Below are positions 25,500 to 40,800 of a DNA stretch of 64,000 bases, piece after piece; within the stretch, counting starts at the first letter, position 1, and the number at the start of each line of letters is the position of its first letter. The notes below the pieces were generated by a model. It saw nothing but the letters and a program-made list of their open reading frames with translations, made no database searches and was not told the DNA's origin. The translations under genes were made by a program, and so were the position numbers. Source of the stretch: Urechis unicinctus. Taxonomy: Eukaryota > Annelida > Polychaeta > Xenopneusta > Urechidae. Location of the stretch: positions 39,848,246 to 39,912,245 of the forward strand of contig CM067343.1 in NCBI GenBank assembly GCA_034190875.2, in the 5' to 3' direction.

Positions 25500-28400
25500 C
25501 ATAGATAAAGCATTGCTCGACTGTGAGATTCGGTGATGTAGTTGTAGTGACTTTGTACTAACAATACTTGACGTGCCATGGTTAGCAATGAGCTGTCACG
25601 TTCTGTAGTGTAAAGCCAAGTAAACACTGGTGCATTGCAATAAACTCGAGTCGTAAATTTACCATTCCAAATTGGCATACGATTCACGTAACAAAGTCTC
25701 AACGGATAAGACATAGATGCGTAGTCGAAGCTACGCTAGTACAGGGAAGAATCCTGCTCATTGCCTGGAAAGCCCCTAATCTGGTGTGATTTGTCGTCGT
25801 GTATGCTAGAACCATGGCTTATCCAGAAAGGGCTTGTCATTAAATGTAATAAAACGAAACATTATTGTCAGATTTAAGTATATAAATATACAATGTTTTT
25901 AGGTTTATTGAAAGTGAACCCTGTCAGCCATTTAGTGGTGATATATTGCCCAATTACATAATCACAAGCATGGTCACTTCTTTGAGCAACATTCTACTGC
26001 TTGTATATTGATATATGTCAAACCGGATCCAGCATATTGCGTTCAGTGTTCCGAGTTTCCAATGCGCACGCAATGTATATTATCTTGGCTTATCAACAAT
26101 TTAAACTGAAGTGCTACGAATGGGAACAAAACAATACTCTTGTCACGCATTTATTTGTGCTCTTTATAATTAAGTTTTCAACATAACATGTTGATTAACC
26201 ACAATCACAGCTGCACGAAGGTGACGATTTGCTTGGCCCAATGCCACAACGGCATTATAATTTAATTAGCCCAACTATGGCTTATTTGGTTTGGTATTTA
26301 CGTCCTGATTGTTGTGGTCATACATAGAAATCACGTTACATATTTAGTAGTGTGATAATTAAAGGCACGCCACTTATTTATGGTGGTGTGGCCCAAAACA
26401 TGAATGCAGCTCATCGTAGCTGCATGATTTGTTTAAACACATATGGGTCAGCATTGCTTTCAAATAAAAAATCGGTCATGCAAGGCAATGTGCATTTGGA
26501 AGTTTCTTATCCATAATTCGCAAGTTAGCTGCAGGAGAATTGCTATATATCTAAGAGGGTATTAAAATACCTATCCTAGTAAACAGAGTTTACGACTATC
26601 TTATATCGGGTATTGTGACACGTTTAGTGATTAGTAATAACTATTAATAAATTGAAGTGCAATTAACATTATTCACACATAAGCAGTCTAGCAACATGAG
26701 CAATACTTTGGCATCAAATAAGCTTTAAATAAGAAGAGTGAATTTAGTTGCGCGGTATTGAAACGACACGAGAATGAACTGACCTGTAAAAATCTAAAAA
26801 AGTAAATGATATTGCTTGTTAGGATCTGTATGGTACGTGAAATATCAGAATACGATAGACCGTGCTATATGAAGATGATTATTAGCTCTTAGTAGGAAAA
26901 CCTCAAATAGTGCAAATTGTGTCAATCTGTGTTGGAATATATAATAGATTATATAGATCGTTAGAACACCACGCAGAGCGATACAACAACAAAAGACAAT
27001 ACGCATGCTTCTCCTGCTAGGAAATCTAAAAAAGGATATTATTTATCAGATACATGTTATTGCATCAATATTAATCCCGCAAATATGCGTCTTGCCTATA
27101 TACTCGCTTCTGACCCATTTCATTTGTAGCAAGATATCAACAATTATGACCTTCAGAAGAAAACCGCTTCATTCAACACGTGTCATAGTCAATACATCTT
27201 GGTAGCGATCAATCGAACTGGCTCCGATCATCAGATGTCCTATTCTGGGGCCAATCAACTCAATATGAATTTTCGCTACAAAACATCGATGTTCCTAGTT
27301 TAAAAACGCATGCTGCTTATTATTCAAGTATTCTTCAGGCTCAAACAGGCACAAAAGTCGCTGCTGGATAAGAGATGTCTTCAAATTCAGTTAGGGGCTG
27401 TTAACAGCTGAATAATGTGTGAGGCGCAATGAGACGGCGTAACAGTCACTTATGGAACAGTATTGGGCTGTTGTTGCCTGAGGTTTGTCTTTTTTCTGAG
27501 TCATATTCGGGATAGAGTACGAGCGCTGTTGAGTCGCTTACAATGTCTAGCTTTGTGTATATACAGGAACTACATAGCGATATTTTATCTAAAGCTTGTA
27601 TATTGAATGACAACACACCAGTTATTGTTAGAAAGCAGACGCTATTACTGTCACTTACTTCGTTACATTCGAACATTTTACAACCAACATTTGTGTCTGG
27701 CTTTTTGTTAACAATCAGTGCTTGCACTCACCAATGATAACAATTGTTTATGCGGCAATGATGTCGCGGTTGTCGCATTCGTACCAAACGGACTAGACAA
27801 GGGTTAGGAGATAAACCAAAATCTTAAGTTTGATATGCTCTGAGCATAAATAGGGAGGCATATTCTGTCGGGTTTATTATACATATGAGCTGCGTGTATC
27901 GTCTAATTGCCAACAAAATAATTGAAGGGCGCCATCCTACATGATCCACGACGTAACACGGGTTTATCATTTTTCTATCATTCATATTCAGGATAGACTA
28001 TAATCTATTTTTAATGTGCTTGGGTATTGTTAATTGTTACGTCAGCTGTGTGACATAGAATCCTATTAATGTAGAATTTGTCTGCGAAGGTCAACGAGGA
28101 GGTTATAATATTGTATATATTAGGTCATTCATGACGAGATAGTCCTTCTTCTCTCCTCCATAAGCTCATGTTGCGACGAGTGCTTCTATTTGTTAATGTA
28201 CATTTAAACTTTTCCTGTCATATAAACATGGTACAGCCAGTATTTGACGTGTTTAGCAAAAAGATGGCACCTCTACGTTGTGTTCTCCTCAAGCAAATGC
28301 AGTATATTCTGTAGTACATGAAAATATAATGAATACCAATTTACTCAGTAATAACGCCGTGTGTGCTATTAGCTGGCCGTCATTACAACCATAATCATTT

Positions 28401-30250
28401 CCGTCTACCAAGTGACTTTCACTATGTATTGGGCATTATCTTGATAAATTAGTAGATATAGTCCAAATAAATTCACCCCGCTTAGGACAATAGCAAAGAT
28501 GGCACACATACGCATATGTATTATTTGTACCACTAATGACATTCTTCAATATTAGTAAGTGTCAGTCCGTGAAAAATAGTCCATTAGCGCATGGGGCACC
28601 AAGAAAACGACAACCACCATGTTGCTGTCGCTGCTATGCGAACAGATCTCAAATGAATTAAGTCAACGTCAAAATTATTATATAAATAGATTTATAGAAT
28701 TCCATTACAAACTGAGGTAACCTTTCATTTTCAGATAAATATTACGTCTTGATACTGGGTGATAATCGGCCTAGCAAGTTGAAAAAGTGATTGCTGTATG
28801 CTTTAGTGTCTTAGGTTTCCGCGATCCATACTACTACATGTATAATCGATGGGGCGCACAGAAAAGAACGTAAAATGCTTTCATAGACTTTCTCTCAGAG
28901 CCGTTAGGAGTGTTTTTTCTCCCAATCCCGCACCATGCTGCTCGAAAGTAAAGAAAATAAGTCTTTTTTCATATATTTGAGTTTATTTTAAAAAAAAATA
29001 GTTATCGTCCAATAACATTTTACGTTTCGTTTTAAGGCCTTCGTCAAGAAAGCTCCATTTAGGCATTAAGGACTTGTTACATGTATAAGCATAGGCTGCT
29101 ACCCGATGGTTACTTCGGTCATGCTCCACTATCCTCATGAGTTCCAGGTGAGATAGAGGTAATTTGTACTTCCATTATATTTGCATATGTTCAAATGGTA
29201 AGCATATATCATGAATAAGACTGGTATCTGTTTGAGACGCCGTGTTACTACTAACCTCTACCACCTGTGCTAGGATTTAAGCGGATTTCTTTATGTGTAT
29301 GCATAGAAACATTTGTGGTTTTCTGTATAGGATGAGTACAGCTTATCCCCCATTTTAAAAAGCAGCACACTTATCTACCCTCCTTTACCTCATTTGATAT
29401 CTGCGTTGGATTGTAGAAAACCACGGAATGATGCAGGCCATTTGGTTTGGCTCAGCCGACGTTATTCGCTCGAGTCAATGTAACCCCACCTAACAACTGC
29501 TGTCCTTTAATTAAGCAATTGATTTATATTTCCTTATAGGCTGACAGATTGTTGGAGAAGACACATTGATCAAAAGTGGTATATTCATTGTATCGCATAT
29601 TTGTATGTGTTCCATTGGGCTGTCATGGGGTGGAGCAGGCATATATATCAATCAATGTGCATCCACTATACCTTCTCTATTGGTCTGATAGGGTTGGCAT
29701 GCGTTGGTGTTAGTTGTATCAATTATTTACCGACATAACTGATCATCCATTCTCAGCATCCACCGAAGCAAATATGACACCTACATCATTAAAACGCACC
29801 CATAAGGTGTGGGTGTGAGAGACCAAAGCTCCACGACAAGTTGCTACAAGCATTACTATATAGTACCTCTATAAAGGATATAACTCAAACGCGGCAGTTA
29901 CCGCATTTGCATTTTGCAGAAATGAAACATTCCTGTCACGTGTTAAATAGGCAGACACAGAAGGTTTTACCACCATCAAGGTTTGAATTCTGGTAACTAT
30001 ATTCTTACCGTCTGCTCACGAAGAGCTTGGAATTCACTCATTCTTATACATGTGCCATAGTGACCAGATATTTCCCCATTATAAGATAGACGACCAAGGA
30101 AGAAGTCGTATTAAATACAATAAAGACAACAGTTAATTAGACGTGAGAGAGATAAATGAATTTAAAATCGATTTGGCTCAGACACGCTAGCAAACTATGC
30201 CGGTACCAATGCAAGCATGGAGATCGTGAAGTTGGATATGGCGATGAATA
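25500..30250. repeat. Family L repeat, copy 4
   Basis: Positions 25515-25830 match 9530-9660 and 11930-12220. Positions 26215-26500 match 9715-9990. Positions 28780-28960 match 12700-12880. Positions 29090-29830 match 13470-13700, 1200-1880 and 63475-64000. The stretch between about 26700 and 28700 has no clear partner in the window. Short frames near 27446-27737 overlap on both strands and are unlike known proteins. Confidence 0.65.
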
Positions 30251-30444
30251 ATTGATAATGGTATAGTCTACCCAATGTGCTTCACTTTATTACAATATAC
30301 TCCATATCTCCGCCTGCTTCCAAGCAAACCAGGTGCATATTGTTCCATCTCAAACATGGATTCCAACTAATTAAGATTCATTGCATATGATACATTACAT
30401 ATATTTCGGCACATTCAATTGGATGCAGAATGAACTGTTCTTGC

Positions 30445-30920
30445 AACAGATTTTGCAATATATATATATATATATATATATTGACCATATAATGTAATGA
30501 GGATGGTATTGCCGCCTGGTATGATCCAGGTAAAATAATACTATTGGGGATGGTGGTGGGACAAAATAGTCTTGTGGTTAAGGTGTCTGTCATCAGTCCG
30601 AGAGCTCACTGGTTCAAATCCTGGCAGCTTGCGAAATTTTTCAATCTTGGTGGAAATATTAAATCAAATCGTGTTTGTACCAGTACATGTAAAAGCATAT
30701 ATGGCGTACTGTTAAATTATATTTTGGAGGAAAAATTTCGCAAGCTGCCAGGATTTGAACCAGTGAGCTCTCGGACTGATGACAGACACCTCAACCACTA
30801 GACTATTTTGTCCCACCACCATCACCAATAGTATTATTTTACCTGGATCATACCAGGCGGCAATACCATCCTCATTACATTATATGGTCAATGTATATAT
30901 ATTGCAAAATCTGACACATC
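30445..30920. repeat. Large inverted repeat at the array's left end
   Basis: 30445-30730 is an inverted copy of the unit segment that appears in direct orientation at about 30731-30920 plus upstream sequence. The two tRNA-like cores face each other (plus-strand B box 30611-30621, minus-strand B box 30751-30761) about 130 bases apart. The left arm carries the TAGTCTTGTGG variant and the right arm TAGTCTAGTGG. The arms therefore derive from two different units rather than one folded copy. Confidence 0.85.
30560..30645 (+). ncRNA. Inverted tRNA-like unit at array edge
   Basis: This is the only plus-strand copy: A-box variant TAGTCTTGTGG at about 30568, B box GGTTCAAATCC at 30611-30621, and a T-run (AAATTTTTC) at about 30634-30642. 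The A-box variant replaces the normally invariant A14 with T, which should weaken it. Confidence 0.35.
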
Positions 30921-33103
30921 TGTTGCTAGCATGCTTCACTCACATTAAGTCGCATATTTCGGTCACATACTTGCATTCCATGAAGGTGTAATTTTTCGAA
31001 TGTATTTATTTTCTACTTGAGGGCGGCATCATATTTGACCCATTGAAGGGCAGTGAATTATTAATATTCACCATCAGGGTTTTTATCAATTTCATTGTGA
31101 TTAGATCTGTTAAATATTTTCTTCCCAATGTGCTTCACGTTATAACATTATACTCCATATCTCCGCCTGCTTCCAAGTAAACCAAGTGCATATTGTTCCA
31201 TTTCAATCATGGATTCCAACTAATTAAGATTCATTGCATATGATATATTACATATATTTCGGCACATTCAATTGCTGCTGCAGCATGAACTGTTCTTGTC
31301 GGATCATGATATGAGCTCATTGTCCGCTTGTCATCCTCGTTCTCATTTAATTTGGTGGAATAAACAGAAAAAAGTAATGTTTAAGCAATAATTCAGAGTA
31401 TAAAAGGGAACATATAAATCGAAATTCCTCCAAAATATAATTTAACAGTACGCCATATATGCTTTTACATGTACTGGTACAAACACGATATGATTTTATA
31501 TATCCGCCAAGATCGAAGAATTTCGCAAGCTGCCAGGATTTGAACCAGTGAGCTCTCGGACTGATGACAGACACCTTAACCACTAGACTATTTTGTCCCA
31601 CCACCATCCCCAATAGCATTATTTTTCCTGGATCATACCAAGCGGCAATGCCATCACCATTACATTATATGGTCAATATATATATATATTACAAAATCTG
31701 ACACATCTGTTGCTAGCATGATTCGCTCACATTATGTCGCACATTTCTGTCACATCCTTGCATTCCATGAAGGTGTAATTTTTCGAATGTATTTATTTTC
31801 CACTTAAGGGCGGCATCATATTTGACCCATTGAAGGGCAGTGAATTATTAATATTCACCATCAGGGTTCCTATCAAATGCATAGTGATTAGATCTGTTCA
31901 ATATTTTCTTCCCAATGTGCTTCACGTTATAACAATATACTCCATATCTCCGCCTGCTTCCAAGTAAACCAAGTGCATATTGTTCCATTTCAATCATGGA
32001 TTCCAACTAATTAAGATTCATTGCATATGATATATTACATATATTTCGGCACATTCAATTTGCTGCAGCATGAACTGTTCTTGTCGGATCATGATATGAG
32101 CTCATTGTCCGCATGTCATCCTCGTTCTCATTTAATTTGGTGGAATAAACAGAAAAAAGTAATGTTTAAGCATTAATTCAGAGTATAAATGGGAACATAT
32201 AAATCGAAATTCCTCCAAAATATAATTTAACAGTACGCCATATATGCTTTTACATGTACTGGTACAAACACGATATGATTTTTTATATCCGCCAAGATCG
32301 AAAAATTTCGCAAGCTGCCAGGATTTGAACCAGTGAGCTCTCGGACTGATGACAGACACCTTAACCACTACACTATTTTGTTCCACCACCATCCCCAATA
32401 GTAATATTTTACCTGGACCATACCAGGCGGCAATACCATCCTCATTACATTATATGGTCAATATATACATATTGCAAAATCTGACACATCTTTTGCTGGC
32501 ATGCTTCACTCACATTAAGTCGCACATTTCTGTCACATCCTTGCATTCCATGAAGGTGTAATTTTTCGAATGTATTTATTTTCTACTTGAGGGCGGCATC
32601 ATATTTGACCCATTGAAGGGCAGTGAATTATTAATATTCACCATCAGGGTTTCTATCAAATTCATAGTGATTAGATTTGTTAAATATTTTCTTCCCAATT
32701 AGCTTCACGTCATAACAATATACTTCATATCTCCGCCTTCTTCCAAGTAAACCAAGTGCATATTGTTCCATCTCAAACATGGATTCCAACTAATTAAGAT
32801 TCATTGCATATGATATATTACATATATTTCGGCACATTAAATTGGCTGCAGCATGAACTGTTCTTGTCGGATCATGATATGAGCTCATTGTCCGCATGTC
32901 ATCCTCGTTCTCATTTAATTTGGTGGAATAAACAGAAAAAAGTAATGTTTAAGCATTCGTGCAGAGTCGAAAAGGGAACATATAAATCGAAATTCCTCCA
33001 AAATATAATTTAACAGTACGCCATATATGCTTTTACATGTACTGGTACAAACACGATTTGATTTAATATTTCCACCAAGATCGAAAAATTTCGCAAGCTG
33101 CCA

Positions 33104-36100
33104 GGATTTGAACCAGTGAGCTCTCGAACTGATGACAGACACCTTAACCACAAGACTATTTTGTCCCACCACTTTCCCCAATAGTATTATTTTACCTGAA
33201 TCATACCAGGCGGCAATACCATCCTCATTACATTATATGGTCAATATATATATATATATTGCAAAATCTGACACATCTGTCGCTAGCATGCTTCACTCAC
33301 ATTAAGTCGCACATTTCTGTCACATCCTTGCATTCCATGAAGGTGTAATTTTTCGAAAGTATTTATTTTCTACTTGAGAGCGGCATCATATTTGACCCAT
33401 TGAAAGGCAGTGAATTATTAATATTCAACATCAGGGTTCCTATCAAATTCATAGTGATTAGATCTGTTAAATATTTTCTTCCCAATGTGCTTCACGTTAT
33501 AACAATATACTCCATATCTCCGCCTGCTTCCAAGTAAACCAAGTGCATATTGTTCCATTTCAATCATGGATTCCAACTAATTAAGATTCATTGCATATGA
33601 TATATTACATATATTTCGGCACATTCAATTTGCTGCAGCATGAACTGTTCTTGTCGGATCATGATATGAGCTCATTGTCCGCTTGTCATCCTCGTTCTCA
33701 TTTAATTTGGTGGAATAAACAGAAAAAAGTAATGTTTAAGCATTAATTCAGAGTATAAATGGGAACATATAAATCGAAATTCCTCCAAAATATAATTTAA
33801 CAGTACGCCATATATGCTTTAACATGTACTGGTACAAACACGATATGATTTTATATATCCGCGAAGATCGAAAAATTTCGCAAGCTGCCAGGATTTGAAC
33901 CAGTGAGCTCTCGGACTGATGACAGACACCTTAACCACTAGACACACATGTCCCACCACCATCCCCAATAGTATTATTTAACCTGGATCATACCAGGCGG
34001 CAAAACCATCCTCATTACATTATATGGTCAATATATGTATATATATTGCAAAATCTGACACATCTGTTGCTAGCATGCTTCACTCACATTAAGTCGCACA
34101 TTTCTGTCACATCCTTGCATTCCATGAAGGTGTAATTTTTCGAATGTATTTATTTTCTACTTGAGAGCGGCATCATATTTGACCCATTGAAGGGCAGTGA
34201 ATAATTAATATTCACCATCAGGGTTTCTATCAAATTCATAGTGATTAGATTTGTTAATATTTTCTTCCCAATTAGCTTCACGTCATAACAATTTACTTCA
34301 TATCTCCGCCATCTTCCAAGTAAACCAAGTGCATATTGTTCCATCTCAAACATGGATTCCAACTAATTAAGATTCATTGCATATGATATATTACATATAT
34401 TTCGGCACATTAAATTGGCTGCAGCATGAACTGTTCTTGTCGGATCATGATATGAGCTCATTGTCCGCATGTCATCCTCGTTCTCATTTAATTTGGTGGA
34501 ATAAACAGAAAAAAGTAATGTTTAAGCATTAATGCAGAGTCGAAAAGGGAACAAATAAATCGAAATACCTCCAAAATATAATTTAACAGTATGCCATATA
34601 TGCTTTTACATGTACTGGTACAAACACGATTTGATTTAATATTTCCACCAAGATCGAAAAATTTCGCAAGCTGCCAGGATTTGAACCAGTGAGCTCTCGA
34701 ACTGATGACAGACACCTTAACCACAAGACTATTTTGTCCCACCACCATCCCCAATAGTATTATTTTACCTGGATCATACCAGGCGGCAATACCATCCTCA
34801 TTACATTATATGGTCAATATATATATATATATATTGCAAAATCTGACACATCTGTTGCTAGCATGCTTCACTCACATTAAGTCGCACATTTCTGTCACAA
34901 CCTTGCATTCCATGAAGGTGTAATTTTTCGAAAGTATTTATTTTCTACTTGAGAGCGGCATCATATTTGACCCATTGAAAGGCAGTGAATTATTAATATT
35001 CAACATCAGGGTTCCTATCAAATCCATAGTGATTAGATCTGTTAAATATTTTCTTCCCAATGTGCTTCACGTTATAACAATATACTCCATATCTCCGCCT
35101 TCTTCCAAGTAAACCAAGTGCATATTGTTCCATTTCAATCATGGATTCCAACTAATTAAGATTCATTGCATATGATATATTACATATATTTCGGCACATT
35201 CAATTTGCTGCAGCATGAACTGTTCTTGTCGGATCATGATATGAGCTCATTGTCCGCTTGTCATCCTCGTTCTCATTTAATTTGGTGGAATAAACAGAAA
35301 AAAGTAATATTTAAGCATTAATTTAGAGTATAAATGGGAACATATAAATCGAAATTCCTCCAAAATATAATTTAACAGTACGCCATATATGCTTTAACAT
35401 GTACTGGTACAAACACGATATGATTTTATATATCCGCCAAGATCGAAAAATTTCGCAAGCTGCCAGGATTTGAACCAGTGAGCTCTCGGACTGATAACAG
35501 ACACCTTAACCACTAGACACACATGTCCCACCACCATCCCCAATAGTATTATTTAACCTGGATCATACCAGGCGGCAAAACCATCCTCATTACATTATAT
35601 GGTCAATATATGTATATATATATTGCAAAATCTGACACATCTGTTGCTAGCATGCTTCACTCACATTAAGTCGCACATTTCTGTCACATCCTTGCATTCC
35701 ATGAAGGTGTAATTTTTCGAATGCATTTATTTTCTACTTGAGAGCGGCATCATATTTGACCCATTGAAGGGCAGTGAATAATTAATATTCACCATCAGGG
35801 TTTCTATCAAATTCATAGTGATTAGATTTGTTAAATATTTTCTTCCCAATTAGCTTCACGTCATAACAATTTACTTCATATCTCCGCCTTCTTCCAAGTA
35901 AACCAAGTGCATATTGTTCCATCTCAAATATGGATTCCAACTAATTAAGATTCATTGCATATGATATATTACATATATTTCGGCACATTAAATTGGCTGC
36001 AGCATGAACTGTTCTTGTCGGATCATGATATGAGCTCATTGTCCGCATGTCATCCTCGTTCTCATTTAATTTGGTGGAATAAACAGAAAAAAGTAATGTT

Positions 36101-36265
36101 TAAGCATTAATGCAGAGTCGAAAAGGGAACAAATAAATCGAAATACCTCCAAAATATAATTTAACAGTATGCCATATATGCTTTTACATGTACTGGTACA
36201 AACACGATTTGATTTAATATTTCCACCAAGATCGAAAAATTTCGCAAGCTGCCAGGATTTGAACC
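33104..36265. repeat. Dimeric higher-order repeat, about 1.57 kb
   Basis: Units at 33104, 34677 and 36255 share the CACAAGACTA (TAGTCTTGTGG) variant and the GAACTGATGACAG variant. Units at 33891 and 35466 share CTAGACACACATGTCCC. The pattern is ABABA with a dimer of about 1573-1578 bases. Confidence 0.8.
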
Positions 36266-37812
36266 AGTGAGCTCTCGAACTGATGACAGACACCTTAACC
36301 ACAAGACTATTTTGTCCCACCACCATCCCCAATAGTATTATCTAACCTGGATCATACCAGGGGGCAATACCATCCTCATTACATTATATGGTCAATATAT
36401 GTATATATATTGCAAAATCTGACACATCTGTTGCTAGCATGCTTCACTCACATTAAGTCGCACATTTCTGTCACATCCTTGCATTCCATGAAGGTGTAAT
36501 TTTTCGAATGTATTTATTTTCTACTTGAGGGCGGCATCATATTTGACCCATTGAAGGGCAGTGAATTATTAATATTCATCACCAGGGTTTTTATCAAATT
36601 CATTGTGATTAGATCTGTTAAATATTTTCTTTCCAATGTGCTTCACGTTATAACATTATACTCCAAATCTCCGCCTGCTTCCAAGTAAACCAAGTGCATA
36701 TTGTTCCATTTCAATCATGGATTCCAACTAATTAAGATTCATTGCTTATGATATATAACATATATTTCGGCACATTCAATTGGCTGCAGCATGAACTGCT
36801 CTTGTCGGATCATGATATGAGCTCATTGTCCGCTTGTCATCCTCGTTATCATTTAATTTTGCGGAATAAACGGAAAAAAGTAATGTTTAAGCAATAATTC
36901 AGAGTAGAAAAGGGAACATGTAAATCGAAATTCCTCCAAAATATAATTTAACAGTACGCCATATATGCTTTTACATGTACTGGTACAAAAACGATATGAT
37001 TTTATATATCCGCCAAGATCGAACAATTTCGCAAGCTGCCAGGATTTGAACCAGTGAGCTCTCGAACTGATGACAGACACTTTAACCACTAGACTATTTT
37101 GTCCCACCACCATCTCCAATAGTATTATTTTACCTGGATCATACCAGGCGGCAATACCATCCTCATTACATTATATGGTCAATATATATATATATATATA
37201 TTGCAAAATCTGACACATCTGTTGCTAGCATGCTTCACTCACATTAAGTCGCACATTTCTGTCACATCCTTGCATTCCATGAAGGTGTAATTTTTCGAAT
37301 GTATTTATTTTCTACTTGAGGGCGGCATCATATTTGACCCATTGAAGGGCAGTGAATTATTAATATTCATCACCAGGGTTTTTATCAAATTCATTGTGAT
37401 TAGATCTGTTAAATATTTTCTTCCCAATGTGCTTCACGTTATAACATTATACTCCAAATCTCCGCCTGCTTCCAAGTAAACCAAGTGCATATTGTTCCAT
37501 TTCAATCATGGATTCCAACTAATTAAGATTCATTGCATATGATATATAACATATATTTCGGCACATTCAATTTGCTGCAGCATGAACTGTTCTTGTCGGA
37601 TCATGATATGAGCTCATTGTCCGCTTATCATCCTCGTTATCATTTTATTTTGCGGAATAAACAGAAAAAAGTAATGTTTAAGCATTAATTCAGAGTAGAA
37701 AAGGGAACATGTAAATCGAAATTTCTCCAAAATATAATTTAACAGTACGCCATATATGCTTTTACATGTACTGGTACAAACACGATATGATTTTATATAT
37801 CCGCCAAGATCG

Positions 37813-37898
37813 AAAAATTTCGCAAGCTGCCAGGATTTGAACCAGTGAGCTCTCGGACTGATGACAGACACCTTAACCACTAGACTATTTTGTCCCAC
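37813..37898 (-). ncRNA. Representative tRNA-like Pol III unit of the array
   Basis: On the minus strand an A-box match TAGTCTAGTGG (37887-37877; consensus TRGYNNARNGG) is followed 33 nt later by a canonical B box GGTTCAAATCC (37843-37833), then a run of five T at 37817-37813. This is the arrangement of a type 2 Pol III gene, with a predicted RNA of about 85 nt. The D-arm part (GTCTAGTGGTTA) resembles tRNA-Glu/Asp. A cloverleaf does not form: the seven bases before the A box do not pair with those after the T-arm, and the T-stem has mismatches. It is best seen as a tRNA-derived, SINE-head-like sequence. Whether it is transcribed cannot be told from sequence. Confidence 0.4.
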
Positions 37899-40800
37899 CA
37901 CCATCCCCAATAGTATTATTTTACCTGGATCATACCAGGCGGCAATACCATCCTCATTACATTATATGGTCAATATATATATATTGCAAACCTGACACAT
38001 CTGTTGCTAGCATGCTTCACTCACATTAAGTCGCACATTTCTGTCACAACCTTGCATTCCATGAAGGTGTAATTTTTCGAATGTATTTATTTTCTACTTG
38101 AGGGCGACATCATATTTGACCCATTGAAGGGCATTGAATTATTAATATTGACAATCACGGTTTCTATCAAATTCATAGTGATTAGATCTGTTAAATATTT
38201 TCTTCCCAATGTGCTTCACGTTATAACAATATACTCCATATCTCCGCCTTCTTCCAAGTAAACCAAGTGCATATTGTTCCATTTCAATCATGGATTCCAA
38301 CTAATTAAGATTCATTGCATATGATATATTACATATATTTCGGCACATTCAATTTGCTGCAGCATGAACTGTTCTTGTCGGATCATGATATGAGCTCATT
38401 GTCCGCTTGTCATCCTCGTTCTCATTTAATTTGGTGGAATAAACAGAAAAAAGTAATATTTAAGCATTAATTTAGAGTATAAATGGGAACATATAAATCG
38501 AAATTCCTCCAAAATATAATTTAACAGTACGCCATATATGCTTTAACATGTACTGGTACAAACACGATATGATTTTATATATCCGCCAAGATCGAACAAT
38601 TTCGCAAGCTGCCAGGATTTGAACCAGTGAGCTCTCGGACTGATGACAGACACCTTAACCACTAGACACACATGTCCCACCACCATCCCCAATAGTATTA
38701 TTTTAACCTGGATCATACCAGGCGGCAAAACCATCCTCATTACATTATATGGTCAATATATGTATATATATTGCAAAATCTGACACATCTGTTGCTAGCA
38801 TGCTTCACTCACATTAAGTCGCACATTTCTGTCACATCCTTGCATTCCATGAAGGTGTAATTTTTCGAATGTATTTATTTTCTACTTGAGAGCGGCATCA
38901 TATTTGACCCATTGAAGGGCAGTGAATAATTAATATTCACCATCAGGGTTTCTATCAAATTCATAGTGATTAGATTTGTTAAATATTTTCTTCCCAATTA
39001 GCTTCAGCTTCACGTCATAACAATTTACTTCATATCTCCGCCTTCTTCCAAGTAAACCAAGTGCATATTGTTCCATCTCAAACATGGATTCCAACTAATT
39101 AAGATTCATTGCATATGATATATTACATATATTTCGGCACATTAAATTGGCTGCAGCATGATTTGTTCTTGTCGGATCATGATATGAGCTCATTGTCCGC
39201 ATGTCATCCTCGTTCTCATTTAATTTGGTGGAATAAACAGAAAAAAGTAATGTTTAAGCATAAATGCAGAGTCGAAAAGGGAACAAATAAATCGAAATAC
39301 CTCCAAAATATAATTTAACAGTATGCCATATATGCTTTTACATGTACTGGTACAAACACGATTTGATTTAATATTTCCACCAAGATCGAAAAATTTCGCA
39401 AGCTGCCAGGATTTGAACCAGTGAGCTCTCGAACTGATGACAGACACCTTAACCACAAGACTATTTTGTCCCACCACCATCCCCAATAGTATTATCTAAC
39501 CTGGATCATACCAGGGGGCAATACCATCCTCATTACATTATATGGTCAATATATGTATATATATTGCAAAATCTGACACATCTGTTGCTAGCATGCTTCA
39601 CTCACATTAAGTCGCACATTTCTGTCACATCCTTGCATTCCATGAAGGTGTAATTTTTCGAATGTATTTATTTTCTACTTGAGGGCGCATCATATTTGAC
39701 CCATTGAAGGGCAGTGAATTATTAATATTGACATCACGGTTTCTATCAAATTCATTGTGATTAGATCTGTTAAATATTTTCTTCCCAATGTGCTTCACGT
39801 TATAACAATATACTCCATATCTCCGCCTGCTTCCAAGTAAACCAAGTGCATATTGTTCCATTTCAATCATGGATTCCAACTAATTAAGATTCATTGCATA
39901 TGATATATAACATATATTTCGGCACATTCAATTTGCTGCAGCATGAACTGTTCTTGTCGGATCATGATATGAGCTCATTGTCCGCTTGTCATCCTCGTTA
40001 TCATTTAATTTGGTGGAAATAAACAGAAAAAAGTAATGTTTAAGCATTATTCAGAGTATAAAAGGGAACATATAAATCGAAATTCTCCAAAATATAATTT
40101 AACAGTACGCCATATATGCTTTAACATGTACTGGTACAAACACGATATGATTTTATATATCCGCCAAGATCGAACAATTTCGCAAGCTGCCAGGATTTGA
40201 ACCAGTGAGCTCTCGGACTGATGACAGACACCTTAACCACTAGACTATTTTGTCCCACCACCATCCCCAATAGTATTATTTTACCTGGATCATACCAGGC
40301 GGCAATACCATCCTCATTACATTATATGGTCAATATATATATATTGCAAAACCTGACACATCTGTTGCTAGCATGCTTCACTCACATTAAGTCGCACATT
40401 TCTGTCACAACCTTGCATTCCATGAAGGTGTAATTTTTCGAATGTATTTATTTTCTACTTGAGGGCGACATCATATTTGACCCATTGAAGGGCAGTGAAT
40501 TATTAATATTGACAATCACCGGTTTCTATCAAATTCATAGTGATTAGATCTGTTAAATATTTTCTTCCCAATGTGCTTCACGTTATAACAATATACTCCA
40601 TATCTCCGCCTGCTTCCAAGTAAACCAAGTGCATATTGTTCCATTTCAATCATGGATTCCAACTAATTAAGATTCATTGCATATGATGATATATTACATA
40701 TATTTCGGCACATTCAATTTGCTGCAGCATGAACTGTTCTTGTCGGATCATGATATGAGCTCATTGTCCGCTTGTCATCCTCGTTCTCATTTGATTTGGT

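Noticed and set aside
37813..37898. Functional tRNA gene
   Set aside because: The A and B boxes are present, but the acceptor arms do not pair, the T-stem has mismatches and no clear anticodon arm forms.
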